Assembly: GCF_000813745.1 (NCBI RefSeq)
Contig: NZ_JWLC01000036.1
Coordinates: 1 to 41,630, forward strand
Length of the DNA stretch: 41,630 nucleotides
Direction of reading: 5' to 3'
From: Leisingera sp. ANG-M1
GTDB lineage: Bacteria; Pseudomonadota; Alphaproteobacteria; Rhodobacterales; Rhodobacteraceae
Made by a program: the position numbers and the translations under genes. The notes under the pieces are model-generated. The model was not told the origin of the DNA. It saw only the letters and a list, made by a program, of their open reading frames with translations, and made no database searches. Positions 23,017 through 31,488 of the stretch are shown here, piece after piece. Every line of letters starts with the position of its first letter. Positions within the stretch are counted from its first letter, which is position 1.

Positions 23017-23580
23017 ATGATGGATCTGACCGAGATTAAAGCCGCCGCTCGCAAAGCCGCCTTTGCCCGCCGCAAGGAAGCGCATGCCCGCAATCTGCCG
23101 GGCGTCGCCGGACATCTGGCTGAGGTGCTGGCCGGCTATCGCGGCGTGCCTTTGGCGGGCTACATGCCGATCCGCACCGAGATCGATCCGCTGCCGGTGA
23201 TGGCCGAGGCTGCGGCGCACGGCCCCGTCGGTGTGCCGGTGATCATGGGCGAGGGGATGCCGCTGAAATTCAGCCGCTGGCAGCCGGAAGGCGCCATGCG
23301 CGATGGCCCCTTCGGTGCCCGTGTGCCTGAGGTAGATGATTTCTTCGAGCCGGAAATCGTGGTGGTGCCGCTGGTCGCCTTTGACGCCAAGGGCGGACGC
23401 TTGGGCTACGGCGGCGGCTTCTACGACCGCACGCTGGAGCTTTTGCGCGGCAAGCGGGCAACCCTGGCGATCGGCTTTGCCTTTGACGCTCAGGAAGCCG
23501 AAGAGCTGCCGCTGGAGCCCACCGACCAGCCGCTCGACATGATGGTCACCGAAAGCCGCATTCTGCAGTTTTCGCGTTAA
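23017..23580 (+). CDS. 5-formyltetrahydrofolate cyclo-ligase
   Basis: This 187-residue enzyme uses ATP to convert 5-formyl-THF to 5,10-methenyl-THF, returning stored folate to the one-carbon pool. The phosphate/ATP motif GRLGYGGGFYDR (residues 127-138) is complete, and the N-terminal basic segment AARKAAFARRKEAH is typical. GYMPIRTEIDPLP near residue 48 contributes to folate binding. The start MMDLTE has AGGAGACCGCC before it; the second Met is an equally good start. It is 9 nt after mgtE and 51 nt before ymdB, so the three are probably one operon. A 6S RNA gene, often beside this gene in other bacteria, does not fit in these gaps. Confidence 0.93.
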   Translation: MMDLTEIKAAARKAAFARRKEAHARNLPGVAGHLAEVLAGYRGVPLAGYMPIRTEIDPLPVMAEAAAHGPVGVPVIMGEGMPLKFSRWQPEGAMRDGPFGARVPEVDDFFEPEIVVVPLVAFDAKGGRLGYGGGFYDRTLELLRGKRATLAIGFAFDAQEAEELPLEPTDQPLDMMVTESRILQFSR

Positions 23581-23631
23581 GCCGCCCGGCAGACACTTGT
23601 CCTGCGGCGCCTCGCAGCCTAGGAGACAGAA

Positions 23632-24444
23632 ATGCGAATTCTGTTTCTAGGCGATGTGATGGGCCGCGCCGGGCGCCGTGCCATTACCGAAACCCTGCCG
23701 CGGCTGCGGCAGGAATGGCGGCTCGATTTTGTTGTGGTGAACGGCGAAAACGCCTCAAACGGCATGGGGCTCAGCGGTGAGCACGCCAAGCTGCTGCTGG
23801 ATGCGGGTGTCGACTGCCTGACTTTGGGCGATCATGCCTTTGATCAGAAGGACATGCTGCAGTTCATCGAGAAAGAGCAGCGCATTATCCGGCCACTGAA
23901 CTTCGCCAAGGGTGCACCGGGCCTCGGTTACAGGCTGTTCCAAGCACCGGGCGGGCGAAAGGTGCTGGTGGTGCAGGTACTGGGCCAGGTCTTCATGAAA
24001 CGCGCCTTTGACGATCCTTTCGGCGCAGTGGAAGCCGTGCTGAAGTCGCACCCGCGCGGCGGGCTGGCCCAGGCCATCATCGTCGACATGCACTGCGAAG
24101 CCACCTCCGAGAAGATGGCGATGGGCCACTTCTGCAATGGTCGCGCTTCGCTGGTGGTGGGCACCCACACCCATGTGCCGACGGCGGATGCGCAGATCCT
24201 GTCGGAGGGCACTGGCTACCTGACCGACGCAGGCATGTGCGGCGACTACAATTCCGTCATCGGCATGGACAAGGCGGAACCGATGCGCCGCTTCCTGACC
24301 GGCATGCCGAAAGCCCGCTTTACGCCCGCAAACGGCGAGGCAACCTTGTCCGGCGTCTTTGTTGAAACCGACGACCGCACCGGCGCCGCCAAGCAGATTC
24401 GCATGGTGCGCAACGGCGGCCTGCTGCAGGACGCCGCCCCCTGA
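23632..24444 (+). CDS. ymdB: YmdB-family metallophosphoesterase
   Basis: This 270-residue protein belongs to the TIGR00282/YmdB family. The Bacillus and Deinococcus relatives are 2-prime,3-prime-cyclic nucleotide phosphodiesterases that affect RNA decay, biofilm and sporulation regulation. The dimetal site is visible as Asp8 (LFLGDVMG), Glu39-Asn40 (VVNGENASNGMGL), GDHAFDQKD near residue 66, and GTHTHVPTADAQI near 180. Length is typical. The protein has no signal peptide and should be cytosolic. It lies downstream of the folate gene and is followed by a hairpin that may end the operon. Confidence 0.92.
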   Translation: MRILFLGDVMGRAGRRAITETLPRLRQEWRLDFVVVNGENASNGMGLSGEHAKLLLDAGVDCLTLGDHAFDQKDMLQFIEKEQRIIRPLNFAKGAPGLGYRLFQAPGGRKVLVVQVLGQVFMKRAFDDPFGAVEAVLKSHPRGGLAQAIIVDMHCEATSEKMAMGHFCNGRASLVVGTHTHVPTADAQILSEGTGYLTDAGMCGDYNSVIGMDKAEPMRRFLTGMPKARFTPANGEATLSGVFVETDDRTGAAKQIRMVRNGGLLQDAAP

Positions 24445-24482
24445 ACCCGCCTGAGCCCGATTGGGGTTCTCCAGATGCCGCC

Positions 24483-24508
24483 GCTTGCAGGAGGATTTAT
24501 CTGCAAGC
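24483..24508 (+). terminator. Stem-loop after ymdB
   Basis: GCTTGCAG (24483-24490) and CTGCAAGC (24501-24508) are perfect 8-bp arms with a 10-nt loop, followed by CGGCGCTTTGTTGT. The U-tract is weak. The remainder of the 222-nt gap to the permease gene shows no gene or clear promoter. Confidence 0.45.
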
Positions 24509-24666
24509 CGGCGCTTTGTTGTAAAAAATCCTGAAATTTCTATCGGGAAGCGGAGAAGATGCGGAATTTCTTGCTCCGCCAAGGGGTTTGGGGGAAACTG
24601 CCCGATGGCGGCACGTCTTCGGGCGCAATCAACCCGCCTGTAACACTATGGGCGTAGTCACGGCAT

Positions 24667-26445
24667 ATGCAGATTTTCCAATTCGGTGACACCGGCAGTG
24701 CGTTTCTGGCGCTCGCCATTGTCCTGGCCATGTTCGTGGCGTTCTTGCGCGAGACCTATCCGACCGAAGTGGTGGCGCTGACCGGCGTCTCCGCAATGCT
24801 GGCCACCGGCGTTCTGCCGTATGACCAGGCTTTGCCGGTCTTGTCCAACCCGGCGCCCTGGACCATCGCGGCCATGTTCATCATCATGGGCGCCCTGGTG
24901 CGAACCGGGGCGCTGGATGCCTTCACCCAGATCGCCAAGAAACAGGCCGAGGTGAATCCCAGGCTGGCGGTGGCGCTGCTAATGGCTTTTGTTGTGGCGG
25001 CCTCTGCCGTGGTGTCCAACACGCCGGTTGTTGTGGTCATGATTCCGGTGTTTGTGCAGATTGCACGCACGCTTGGTGTCTCTGCCTCCAAGATGCTGAT
25101 CCCGCTAAGCTATGCGGCGATCCTGGGTGGCACGCTCACGCTGATCGGCACCTCGACTAACCTGCTGGTGGATGGTGTTGCCCGGGCGCAGGGCATGGAG
25201 GCTTTCAGCATCTTCGAGGTCACGCCGCTGGGGCTGATCCTGGTGGTCTATGGCATGGTTTATCTCCGCTTCATCGCCCCGAAGCTGCTGCCAGACCGCG
25301 ACAGCATGGCGATGCTGCTCAGCGACAAGTCCAAGATGAAGTTCTTCACCGAGGCAGTGATCCCGCCGGACAGCAACCTGATCGGCCGTGAAGTCACCGG
25401 CGTGCAACTGTTCAAGCGCCCCGGCGTGCGTCTCATTGACGTGATCCGCGGCGATGCCTCGCTGCGCCGCAACCTCAAGGGGGTGGAGTTGCAGGTGGGC
25501 GACCGGGTCGTTCTGCGTACCAGGATGACCGAACTCCTTAGCCTGCAGTCCAACAAAGAGCTGAAGCGGGTGGATCAGGTCTCGGCGGTGGAGACCGAAA
25601 CCGTTGAGGTGCTGATCACCCCGGGCTGCCGCATGGTGGGCCGCTCGCTTGGCGCCTTGCGCCTGCGCCGCCGCTATGGCGTCTATACGCTGGCGGTGCA
25701 CAGGCGGAACCAGAACATAGGCGTGCAGCTGGATGACCTGGTGGTGCGGGTGGGGGACACGCTGCTGCTGGAAGGCGCGCCCGCCGATATTCAGCGCCTG
25801 GCAGCGGATATGGACCTGGCCGATGTCTCGCAGCCGACCCAGCGCGCCTACCGCCGCAGCCATGCGCCGATTGCCATTGCAGCGCTGTTCGGCATCGTGC
25901 TGCTGGCCGCCTTTGGCGTCGCCCCGATCCTGATGCTGTCTGTCTTTGCCGTGGCGCTGGTCTTTGTCACTCGCTGCATCGACGCGGATGAGGCGTTTTC
26001 CTTCATTGACGGCAGCCTCTTGGCGCTGATTTTTTCCATGCTGGCCATCGGTGCGGCGCTGGAAAGCTCCGGCGCGGTGGAGTTGATCGTCAACGCCATA
26101 GCCCCCTTCCTGTCGATGCTGCCGCCGTTCCTCCTGGTCTGGGCTGTTTATCTGCTGACCTCGGTGCTGACCGAGCTGGTCTCCAACAACGCGGTGGCCG
26201 TGGTGGTGACCCCGATTGCTATCGGATTGGCCCAGGCCATGGGCGTAGATCCCCGGCCGCTGGTGGTGGCGGTGATGGTGGCGGCCTCGGCATCGTTTGC
26301 CACGCCCATTGGCTATCAGACCAACATGCTGGTCTACGGTCCCGGCGGCTATAAGTTCACCGATTTCCTGCGCGTCGGCATCCCTTTGAACCTGAGTGTT
26401 GGCCTGCTGGCCTCGCTGATCATTCCCTTCATCTGGCCGCTTTGA
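24667..26445 (+). CDS. SLC13-family permease with two RCK_C (TrkA-C) domains
   Basis: This 592-residue inner-membrane protein belongs to the SLC13/ArsB-type ion transporter superfamily. Two homologous membrane halves are separated by a cytoplasmic insert of about 200 residues (210-405) containing two RCK_C regulatory domains (for example IPPDSNLIGREVTGVQLFKR and ITPGCRMVGRSLGALRLRRR). Each half has a helical hairpin with an SNT/SNN motif: VVSNTPVVVVM near residue 117 and VSNNAVAVVVTPIA near 510, followed by IGTSTN and ATPIGYQTNMLVYGPGGY. It probably couples Na+ or H+ to an anion (sulfate, dicarboxylate or similar); the substrate cannot be read from sequence. A paralog faces it at 26709-28484. 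Confidence 0.9.
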   Translation: MQIFQFGDTGSAFLALAIVLAMFVAFLRETYPTEVVALTGVSAMLATGVLPYDQALPVLSNPAPWTIAAMFIIMGALVRTGALDAFTQIAKKQAEVNPRLAVALLMAFVVAASAVVSNTPVVVVMIPVFVQIARTLGVSASKMLIPLSYAAILGGTLTLIGTSTNLLVDGVARAQGMEAFSIFEVTPLGLILVVYGMVYLRFIAPKLLPDRDSMAMLLSDKSKMKFFTEAVIPPDSNLIGREVTGVQLFKRPGVRLIDVIRGDASLRRNLKGVELQVGDRVVLRTRMTELLSLQSNKELKRVDQVSAVETETVEVLITPGCRMVGRSLGALRLRRRYGVYTLAVHRRNQNIGVQLDDLVVRVGDTLLLEGAPADIQRLAADMDLADVSQPTQRAYRRSHAPIAIAALFGIVLLAAFGVAPILMLSVFAVALVFVTRCIDADEAFSFIDGSLLALIFSMLAIGAALESSGAVELIVNAIAPFLSMLPPFLLVWAVYLLTSVLTELVSNNAVAVVVTPIAIGLAQAMGVDPRPLVVAVMVAASASFATPIGYQTNMLVYGPGGYKFTDFLRVGIPLNLSVGLLASLIIPFIWPL

Positions 26446-26558
26446 TCCGGGCCGGCCTAGACAGCGGTGGCGGCTTTCCGCCGTCTCTGCAGATGTTTAC
26501 GGAAAGTTATTGAAGCAATGCCCATATGAAACCGGGAGAGGTTTCAAAGGGTGGGGAA

Positions 26559-26690
26559 ATGGACTTCAAGAAAACATTCCTGATTGTGGTGCTTGCAGGC
26601 TCTACCGCAATTGCACTGATGTCGCAGGCCTGGGCCGTCAATCACGCCGATCCTGGGCAGGAGGCTGAGGAACCCGCAAAATCCTTGTGA
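26559..26690 (+). CDS. 43-residue secreted peptide between two SLC13 permeases
   Basis: The frame encodes MDFKKTFLIVVLAGSTAIAL then MSQAWA, a convincing signal peptide cleaved after AWA, and a 17-residue mature part VNHADPGQEAEEPAKSL that is acidic. GGGTGGGGAA precedes the ATG; an in-frame ATG at 26526 has no ribosome binding site. A 6-bp hairpin, GAAACC/GGTTTC (26528-26545), lies just upstream. No homolog is recognised. It follows the first permease gene by 113 nt on the same strand and ends 18 nt from the stop of the convergent second one. Expression is unproven. Confidence 0.5.
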   Translation: MDFKKTFLIVVLAGSTAIALMSQAWAVNHADPGQEAEEPAKSL

Positions 26691-26708
26691 GGGGTTTGGG
26701 GCCGCGGA

Positions 26709-28484
26709 TCACAAAGGCCAGAACAGCAGAATGGCGGGGATCGACACTGCAATAACCAGAGCCTCCAGCGGCAGGCCCATGCGCCAGTAGTCGCCAAAAC
26801 GGTATCCGCCGGGACCAAGCACCAGCGTGTTGTTCTTGTGCCCGATCGGGGTCAGGAAGGCAGCCGAAGCCGCGACAGCGACCGCCATCAGGAACGGGTC
26901 CGGAGACACCCCGAGCGACTCCGCCATCTGGATGCCGACCGGGGCTGCGACAATGGCTGTTGCGGTGTTGTTCAGCACATCCGACAGCGTCATGGTGACG
27001 ACCATCAGTACAGTCAGCACTGCCCAGGCGGGCAGTCCTGCGGTCAGGCCCGTCAGCGCACCTGCAATCAAAGCCGTCCCGCCCGAGGCGTCCAGCGCGG
27101 CACCCAGCGGGATCATCGACCCAAGCAGCACAACCACCGGCCATTCAATATGGTCATAGATCTCTGCCACCGGCAGGATCTTCAGCAGGACATAGCCTAT
27201 CGCGACCAGCCCCAAGGCCACCGGCAAGTACAGCAGGCCAATTGAAGCCGCGAGAACTGCAGCGGCAAACAGGCCTATGGCTGCCCAGGTCTTGTCATTG
27301 GCAGTAACCGCCAGCCCGCGCTCTGCCAGCGGCAGGCAGCCCAGCCAGTCGGTGACATCAGCGCTGCGCCCGCGCGGGCACAAGAGCAGCAGGATGTCGC
27401 CAGCCTCGATCTCCGTCTGGCGAATGTGCCGGGTAATCCGGCGGCCCTGGCGCGATACCCCCAGCAGCACCGCGCTTTGCCGCCAGGCCAGGCCGATGGA
27501 CTGGGCGCTGCGGCCGCGGATGCGGGCGGTCTCCGGCACCACCACCTCGGCCAGCTCCAGCCCGTCGCCCGCTGCCGTCAGCTTCTCCTGCCGCGCTGCG
27601 TCGGCGAAATCCAGTTTCAAGGCGCTGCGGAACTCGTCCAAGGCTTCCGGCTCCGCCTCAAGGACCAGCGTGTCGCCTTCCTTCAGCAAGGCAGCTGCAG
27701 ACCGGCCATAGCGCCGTTTGCCGTCCCGGATCAGACCGAGAATGGCCACATCCGCTTTCTCGGCCTCTTCATCCAGCTCTCCCAGCCGCTTGCCGATCAG
27801 TTCGGAACCCTCGCCGACCGTCAGTTCTGCCATATACGGCGCCAGCTGCGCTTCCGACGCGCCGGCCGCATTCTCCCGCGCCGGGATCAGCCGCCAGCCG
27901 ATCAATGCCACAAACGCCAGGCCTGCGAGCGCTGCCGTGCCGCCCACCGGAGCAAAATCGAACATCCGGAACGGCTCGCCCAAGGTCTCCTCCCGGAATG
28001 CAGCTATGATGATGTTGGGCGGTGTGCCAATGAGCGTCACCATGCCGCCCAGGATAGTGGCAAAAGAGAGAGGCATCAGGCTAAGCCCAGGCGCGCGGCC
28101 CGCCTTGCGCGCGGTCTGAATATCGACGGGCATCAAGAGCGCCAGCGCCGCCACATTGTTCATAAAGGCCGACAGCACCGCGCCAACCCCGCCCATCAGT
28201 GCGATATGCGCGCCAAGCCCGCGCGCACTGTCCACCAGCGTCCGGGTGATCAGGAACACGGCGCCCGATCGCACCAGCCCGGCCGAAACAATCAGCACCA
28301 GCGCCACCACCAGCGTCGCAGGGTGCCCGAAACCGGCAAAGGCGTCCCCGGCCGGCACCACTCCCAGAACGACCCCCGCCATCAGCGCGGCAAAGGCGAC
28401 CAGATCGTATCGGAAACGCCCCCACAACAGCAGGGCAAAGACAGCAGCAAATAACGCAAACAAAACGGCCTGATCATATGTCAT
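26709..28484 (-). CDS. SLC13-family permease with two RCK_C (TrkA-C) domains
   Basis: This 591-residue protein is a paralog of the permease at 24667-26445 with the same architecture: a membrane half, two RCK_C domains (about 205-390), and a second membrane half. Its hairpin motifs differ: [14 protein letters not shown] near residue 107 and [14 protein letters not shown] near 500 replace the SNT/SNN forms, and IGTPPN and [18 protein letters not shown] replace IGTSTN and ATPIGYQTN. The substrate is therefore probably different. The two genes converge. The ATG at 28484 is the natural start; the 123-nt gap to yebC holds no other gene. Confidence 0.9.
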   Translation of the reverse strand: MTYDQAVLFALFAAVFALLLWGRFRYDLVAFAALMAGVVLGVVPAGDAFAGFGHPATLVVALVLIVSAGLVRSGAVFLITRTLVDSARGLGAHIALMGGVGAVLSAFMNNVAALALLMPVDIQTARKAGRAPGLSLMPLSFATILGGMVTLIGTPPNIIIAAFREETLGEPFRMFDFAPVGGTAALAGLAFVALIGWRLIPARENAAGASEAQLAPYMAELTVGEGSELIGKRLGELDEEAEKADVAILGLIRDGKRRYGRSAAALLKEGDTLVLEAEPEALDEFRSALKLDFADAARQEKLTAAGDGLELAEVVVPETARIRGRSAQSIGLAWRQSAVLLGVSRQGRRITRHIRQTEIEAGDILLLLCPRGRSADVTDWLGCLPLAERGLAVTANDKTWAAIGLFAAAVLAASIGLLYLPVALGLVAIGYVLLKILPVAEIYDHIEWPVVVLLGSMIPLGAALDASGGTALIAGALTGLTAGLPAWAVLTVLMVVTMTLSDVLNNTATAIVAAPVGIQMAESLGVSPDPFLMAVAVAASAAFLTPIGHKNNTLVLGPGGYRFGDYWRMGLPLEALVIAVSIPAILLFWPL

Positions 28485-28607
28485 ACCGCCAGCTTAGCCC
28501 CGAAACCCCGCGGAACAAGGGGGATGGCGGGGCAGGGACGCTTGAAAGCCACCCCCGGCCAAGGCTATATGGGCGCAAATTCGCAAATTCAGCAGCAAGG
28601 ATGCACC

Positions 28608-29348
28608 ATGGCAGGCCATTCAAAATGGGCAAACATTCAGCACCGCAAAGGCCGTCAGGATGCGGCGCGGTCCAAACTGTTTTCCAAGCTGGCCAAGGAG
28701 ATCACCGTGGCCGCCAAGATGGGCGACCCCGATCCCGACAAGAACCCGCGCCTGCGCCTGGCCGTTAAGGAAGCCAAGTCGCAGTCGGTACCCAAGGACG
28801 TGATCGAACGCGCGATCAAGAAGGCCGTGGGCGGCGATGCCGAGAACTATGACGAGATCCGTTATGAGGGCTATGGTCCGAACGGCGTTGCAGTGATCGT
28901 CGAGGCAATGACCGACAACAAGAACCGCACCGCCTCCAATGTGCGCTCCACCTTCTCCAAGAATGGCGGCAACCTGGGCGAGACCGGCTCCGTGGGCTTC
29001 ATGTTCGACCGCAAGGGCGAAGTCAGCTACCCGGCCTCCGTGGGCGATGCGGATACCGTTATGATGGCGGCCATTGAAGCGGGCGCCGAGGATGTCGAAA
29101 GCTCCGAAGACGGCCACATCATCTACTGCGCCGACAGCGACCTGAACGATGTGTCCAACGCGCTGGAAGCTGAACTGGGCGAGTCCGAAAGCACCAAACT
29201 GGTCTGGAAGCCAAGCACCACCACTGAGCTGGACCTAGAGGGCATGCAGAAGCTGATGAAGCTGGTGGATGCGCTGGAGGATGATGATGACGTGCAGCGC
29301 GTCACCACCAACTTCGAAGCGTCCGACGAGGTCATGGCGCAGCTCTGA
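28608..29348 (+). CDS. yebC: YebC/PmpR-family transcriptional regulator
   Basis: This 246-residue protein is the widespread YebC type: [20 protein letters not shown], then [20 protein letters not shown], and the acidic C-terminal part [20 protein letters not shown]. YebC-type proteins were described as DNA-binding regulators, and recent work links YebC-like members to relief of ribosome stalling, so either role may apply. The ATG at 28608 follows GCAAGGATGCACC; earlier in-frame starts are not conserved. It has a strong intrinsic terminator and is otherwise alone. Confidence 0.95.
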   Translation: MAGHSKWANIQHRKGRQDAARSKLFSKLAKEITVAAKMGDPDPDKNPRLRLAVKEAKSQSVPKDVIERAIKKAVGGDAENYDEIRYEGYGPNGVAVIVEAMTDNKNRTASNVRSTFSKNGGNLGETGSVGFMFDRKGEVSYPASVGDADTVMMAAIEAGAEDVESSEDGHIIYCADSDLNDVSNALEAELGESESTKLVWKPSTTTELDLEGMQKLMKLVDALEDDDDVQRVTTNFEASDEVMAQL

Positions 29349-29369
29349 TCCGCTGCGTTTCAATTTGTC

Positions 29370-29405
29370 AGAAAGGCCCGCGGTTCAGGCGGGCCTTTCT
29401 TTTTC
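29370..29405 (+). terminator. Intrinsic terminator of yebC
   Basis: AGAAAGGCCCGC (29370-29381) and GCGGGCCTTTCT (29389-29400) form a perfect 12-bp stem with a 7-nt loop, followed by TTTTC. It starts 21 nt after the yebC stop. Confidence 0.9.
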
Positions 29406-29410
29406 ATCTG

Positions 29411-29467
29411 CTTCTTTCTGGCTGCAAATACCCCGGGGTGAGGCCGCAGGCCGAGGGGCAGCGCCCC
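29411..29467. repeat. Dispersed intergenic element, copy C
   Basis: CTTCTTTCTGGC is followed by the core CAAATACCCCGGGGTGA, then GGCCGCAGGCC and GGGGC-AGC-GCCCC hairpins. Both small hairpins are shared with copy A at 11657-11703. It sits between the yebC terminator and the convergent DUF1036 gene. Confidence 0.6.
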
Positions 29468-29474
29468 TTTGGCG

Positions 29475-30476
29475 TCAGTCCAGCTTGCGGTAGCGCAGGA
29501 TATTGCCGCGCGGCAGGTGCATCAGCACCAGTTCCAGGTGGTCGACGTAGTCAATCACATAGCAATAGTCCTCGCCGGTTTCCTCCTCCCGCGCATAGAG
29601 GTAGGGGCCGCCGCCTTCGAAATCGTGGCACCATTCCGAAACGGACAGGTAATCGCGCCCGGAATAGGCGCCGTCATAGGTATTCTCCCGCTCGGCACCC
29701 AGAATAGTGAACTGGGCATTGGGATCGTCTTCGGCGTACCAGTGCCCCTGCAGCTTATGCAGCAGCCCGTCATGCTCAGTCCAGGACCGGACCGTTGCAT
29801 CGCGCAAGACCGCATCGGCTGTGCGGTCATAAACCGCTTCCAGATCGCCGGCCACCGTCAAAGGCGTGCCGGGGTCCAGCGTTTCCATGACCGAAAACAC
29901 AAACTGCGGCGTGCGCCCGTCATCGCGGACAAAGAACTTGGTGCCGCTGGCGTGAAAGCTGCATTCGCGGATGCCTTCCGAATAACAGCCCTGCAGGATC
30001 ACATTGTCAGTATAGGGTTCGCCATAGGTGCCGGGCGGTTGGGGGCCTGCAGCTGCCGGGGCCGGCGCAGCAGGGGCGGCAGCGGCGCCGTTCAGTGTCA
30101 GCGTGAAATGCGTGGCGGTCTCGCCGGTGTCCAGCTTGCGGAACCCCTGGGTGTCATAACCGCGCGCTGCGCAATCGGCATCGCCGTAAATGGTGAAAGC
30201 TTCGGATGTGGTGCAGAACGTGTAGTCGCCGCTGGCAAAAACCTCACCCGAGGCGTTGGCCCGGTAATAGTAATAGCGTTTTTTCAAATCGCCGCTGACC
30301 GGGGTTTTGCACACCCCAGCGGGAATATTCCACCAGCCTTCCGAAACCCAATCCCCTTCGCTGGAATAGCCGATGGCTAAACTTAGGCTGTGGCTGGCGT
30401 TATTGCAGATTTCCAGGCCGGCATGTGCCTGCGCCGCAGCCAGCATAAAGGCCGGCGCCAAAAGAAAATGCTTCAT
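29475..30476 (-). CDS. Secreted DUF1036 protein with unnamed C-terminal domain (paralog 1)
   Basis: This 333-residue protein starts MKHFLLAPAFMLAAAQAHAG, a signal peptide cleaved after AHA, with GGGGGA six nucleotides upstream of the ATG at 30476. Residues 22-127 form a DUF1036 domain (LEICNNASHSLSLAIGYSSE; WVSEGWWNIPAGVC). An Ala/Pro linker (130-150) leads to a C-terminal domain of about 180 residues with no name I know. Eight cysteines (24, 56, 88, 102, 164, 172, 283, 305) match those of the paralog at 35865-36869 in number and order. The pattern points to a disulfide-bonded periplasmic or exported protein. Function unknown. Confidence 0.85.
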   Translation of the reverse strand: MKHFLLAPAFMLAAAQAHAGLEICNNASHSLSLAIGYSSEGDWVSEGWWNIPAGVCKTPVSGDLKKRYYYYRANASGEVFASGDYTFCTTSEAFTIYGDADCAARGYDTQGFRKLDTGETATHFTLTLNGAAAAPAAPAPAAAGPQPPGTYGEPYTDNVILQGCYSEGIRECSFHASGTKFFVRDDGRTPQFVFSVMETLDPGTPLTVAGDLEAVYDRTADAVLRDATVRSWTEHDGLLHKLQGHWYAEDDPNAQFTILGAERENTYDGAYSGRDYLSVSEWCHDFEGGGPYLYAREEETGEDYCYVIDYVDHLELVLMHLPRGNILRYRKLD

Positions 30477-30557
30477 GTTCTGTCCCCCGGTTGATGCTTC
30501 AAAGGCTAAGGAACCTGACACAAACCGGCAAGAAATTCCGGCTGGCCCTGGGCTGCG

Positions 30558-31400
30558 CTATTCCGTCAGAACACCGCCGGTCAGCAGCTCCTGCCTGTCC
30601 GGAGTCCAGAGGCGGGAGTGCGGTATCCCGAAAACCTTGTCCGCAAAGTCTGCGCTGATGCCCTGCTGCAGAAAGAATGCCCGGTCCTTGCTCTGCTCCT
30701 TTTGGACATCCACTTGCGGCAGCCCGCTTTCGATCTGCAAATCATAGCTGTGAAAACCCAGCTGCGCCTCAGTGTCCAGGCTGCGCCGCCTTCCGGCAAT
30801 GAAGATCAGCGTGCAGGCAGAGGCGCAAAGCCCCGTGGCCTGCGTGGACAGGTTCCGGTCCCGGATCAGTTTGGCCGCCCCCCGTGCTTCGGCAATCAGC
30901 CCGCCGGGGCCGGATAAGACGACTGTCTCCAGACCGGGATGATCATCCGCAAGCTGCCGCATCCGGCTGGTCAGGCCAAAGGTGATTTCGCCGGAAAACA
31001 GAATCCTGCGGCCGTCGTCAGACACCGTCAGGCTGTAGAGGGCCTCGCGCTCCCGTGCCCGCTGCTCGGCATAGCGGGGCGCCTCCTGCGGCTGCCGTGC
31101 AATCAGCAGCGCATCCCACCACAGGGTTATGGCGGCAAACCCGGCAAACAGCAGCAGCAAGTAGCCGCCCCAGACCGGCGCCATCGCCCCGGTGCTGCGC
31201 ACATGCGCATCCGCGCTTCGTTGAAAGGCGCGGAACTGCCACAGCAGAAATCCTCCGTCCGCGGCCATCAGAGCAAACACCAGCGGCTCCGGCAGTCTTG
31301 CCCACTGGTTGAGCGCCAGCCAGCCCAGCAGCACCCCGGCCCGCGGCAGCAGTACCTGAAGGCTCAGGCTGCGGGGCAGGGAAGCGGCCGGCCGCGGCAT
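30558..31400 (-). CDS. Membrane-anchored protein with periplasmic ClpP-like domain
   Basis: This 280-residue protein has three predicted membrane helices (about 14-32, 39-57, 74-100) and then a soluble domain of the ClpP/crotonase fold (about 120-280), similar to the COG3904 group. ETVVLSGPGGLIAEARGAAK (about 158-177) forms the strand and oxyanion region; CASACTLIFIAG places the probable nucleophile at Ser194, LGFHSY gives His217, and TPDRQELLTGGV gives Asp268. The spacing between them is close to that of ClpP. With the N-terminus inside, the domain would face the periplasm. Substrate and activity are unknown. No strong ribosome binding site precedes the ATG at 31400. It lies 88 nt downstream of the nitroreductase-like gene. 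Confidence 0.8.
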   Translation of the reverse strand: MPRPAASLPRSLSLQVLLPRAGVLLGWLALNQWARLPEPLVFALMAADGGFLLWQFRAFQRSADAHVRSTGAMAPVWGGYLLLLFAGFAAITLWWDALLIARQPQEAPRYAEQRAREREALYSLTVSDDGRRILFSGEITFGLTSRMRQLADDHPGLETVVLSGPGGLIAEARGAAKLIRDRNLSTQATGLCASACTLIFIAGRRRSLDTEAQLGFHSYDLQIESGLPQVDVQKEQSKDRAFFLQQGISADFADKVFGIPHSRLWTPDRQELLTGGVLTE

Positions 31401-31488
31401 CAGCCGCGCCGTCCGTCAGAAGCGGAGCGGTTTTCTCGCAGGAAAATTGGCCGGAAAGTACGAACTCTCCGGCTTCCTGCCGCCAGCG

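Noticed and set aside
23581..23631. 6S RNA next to the 5-formyl-THF cyclo-ligase gene
   Set aside because: 6S RNA often lies beside this gene elsewhere, but only 9 nt and 51 nt are free on its two sides here.
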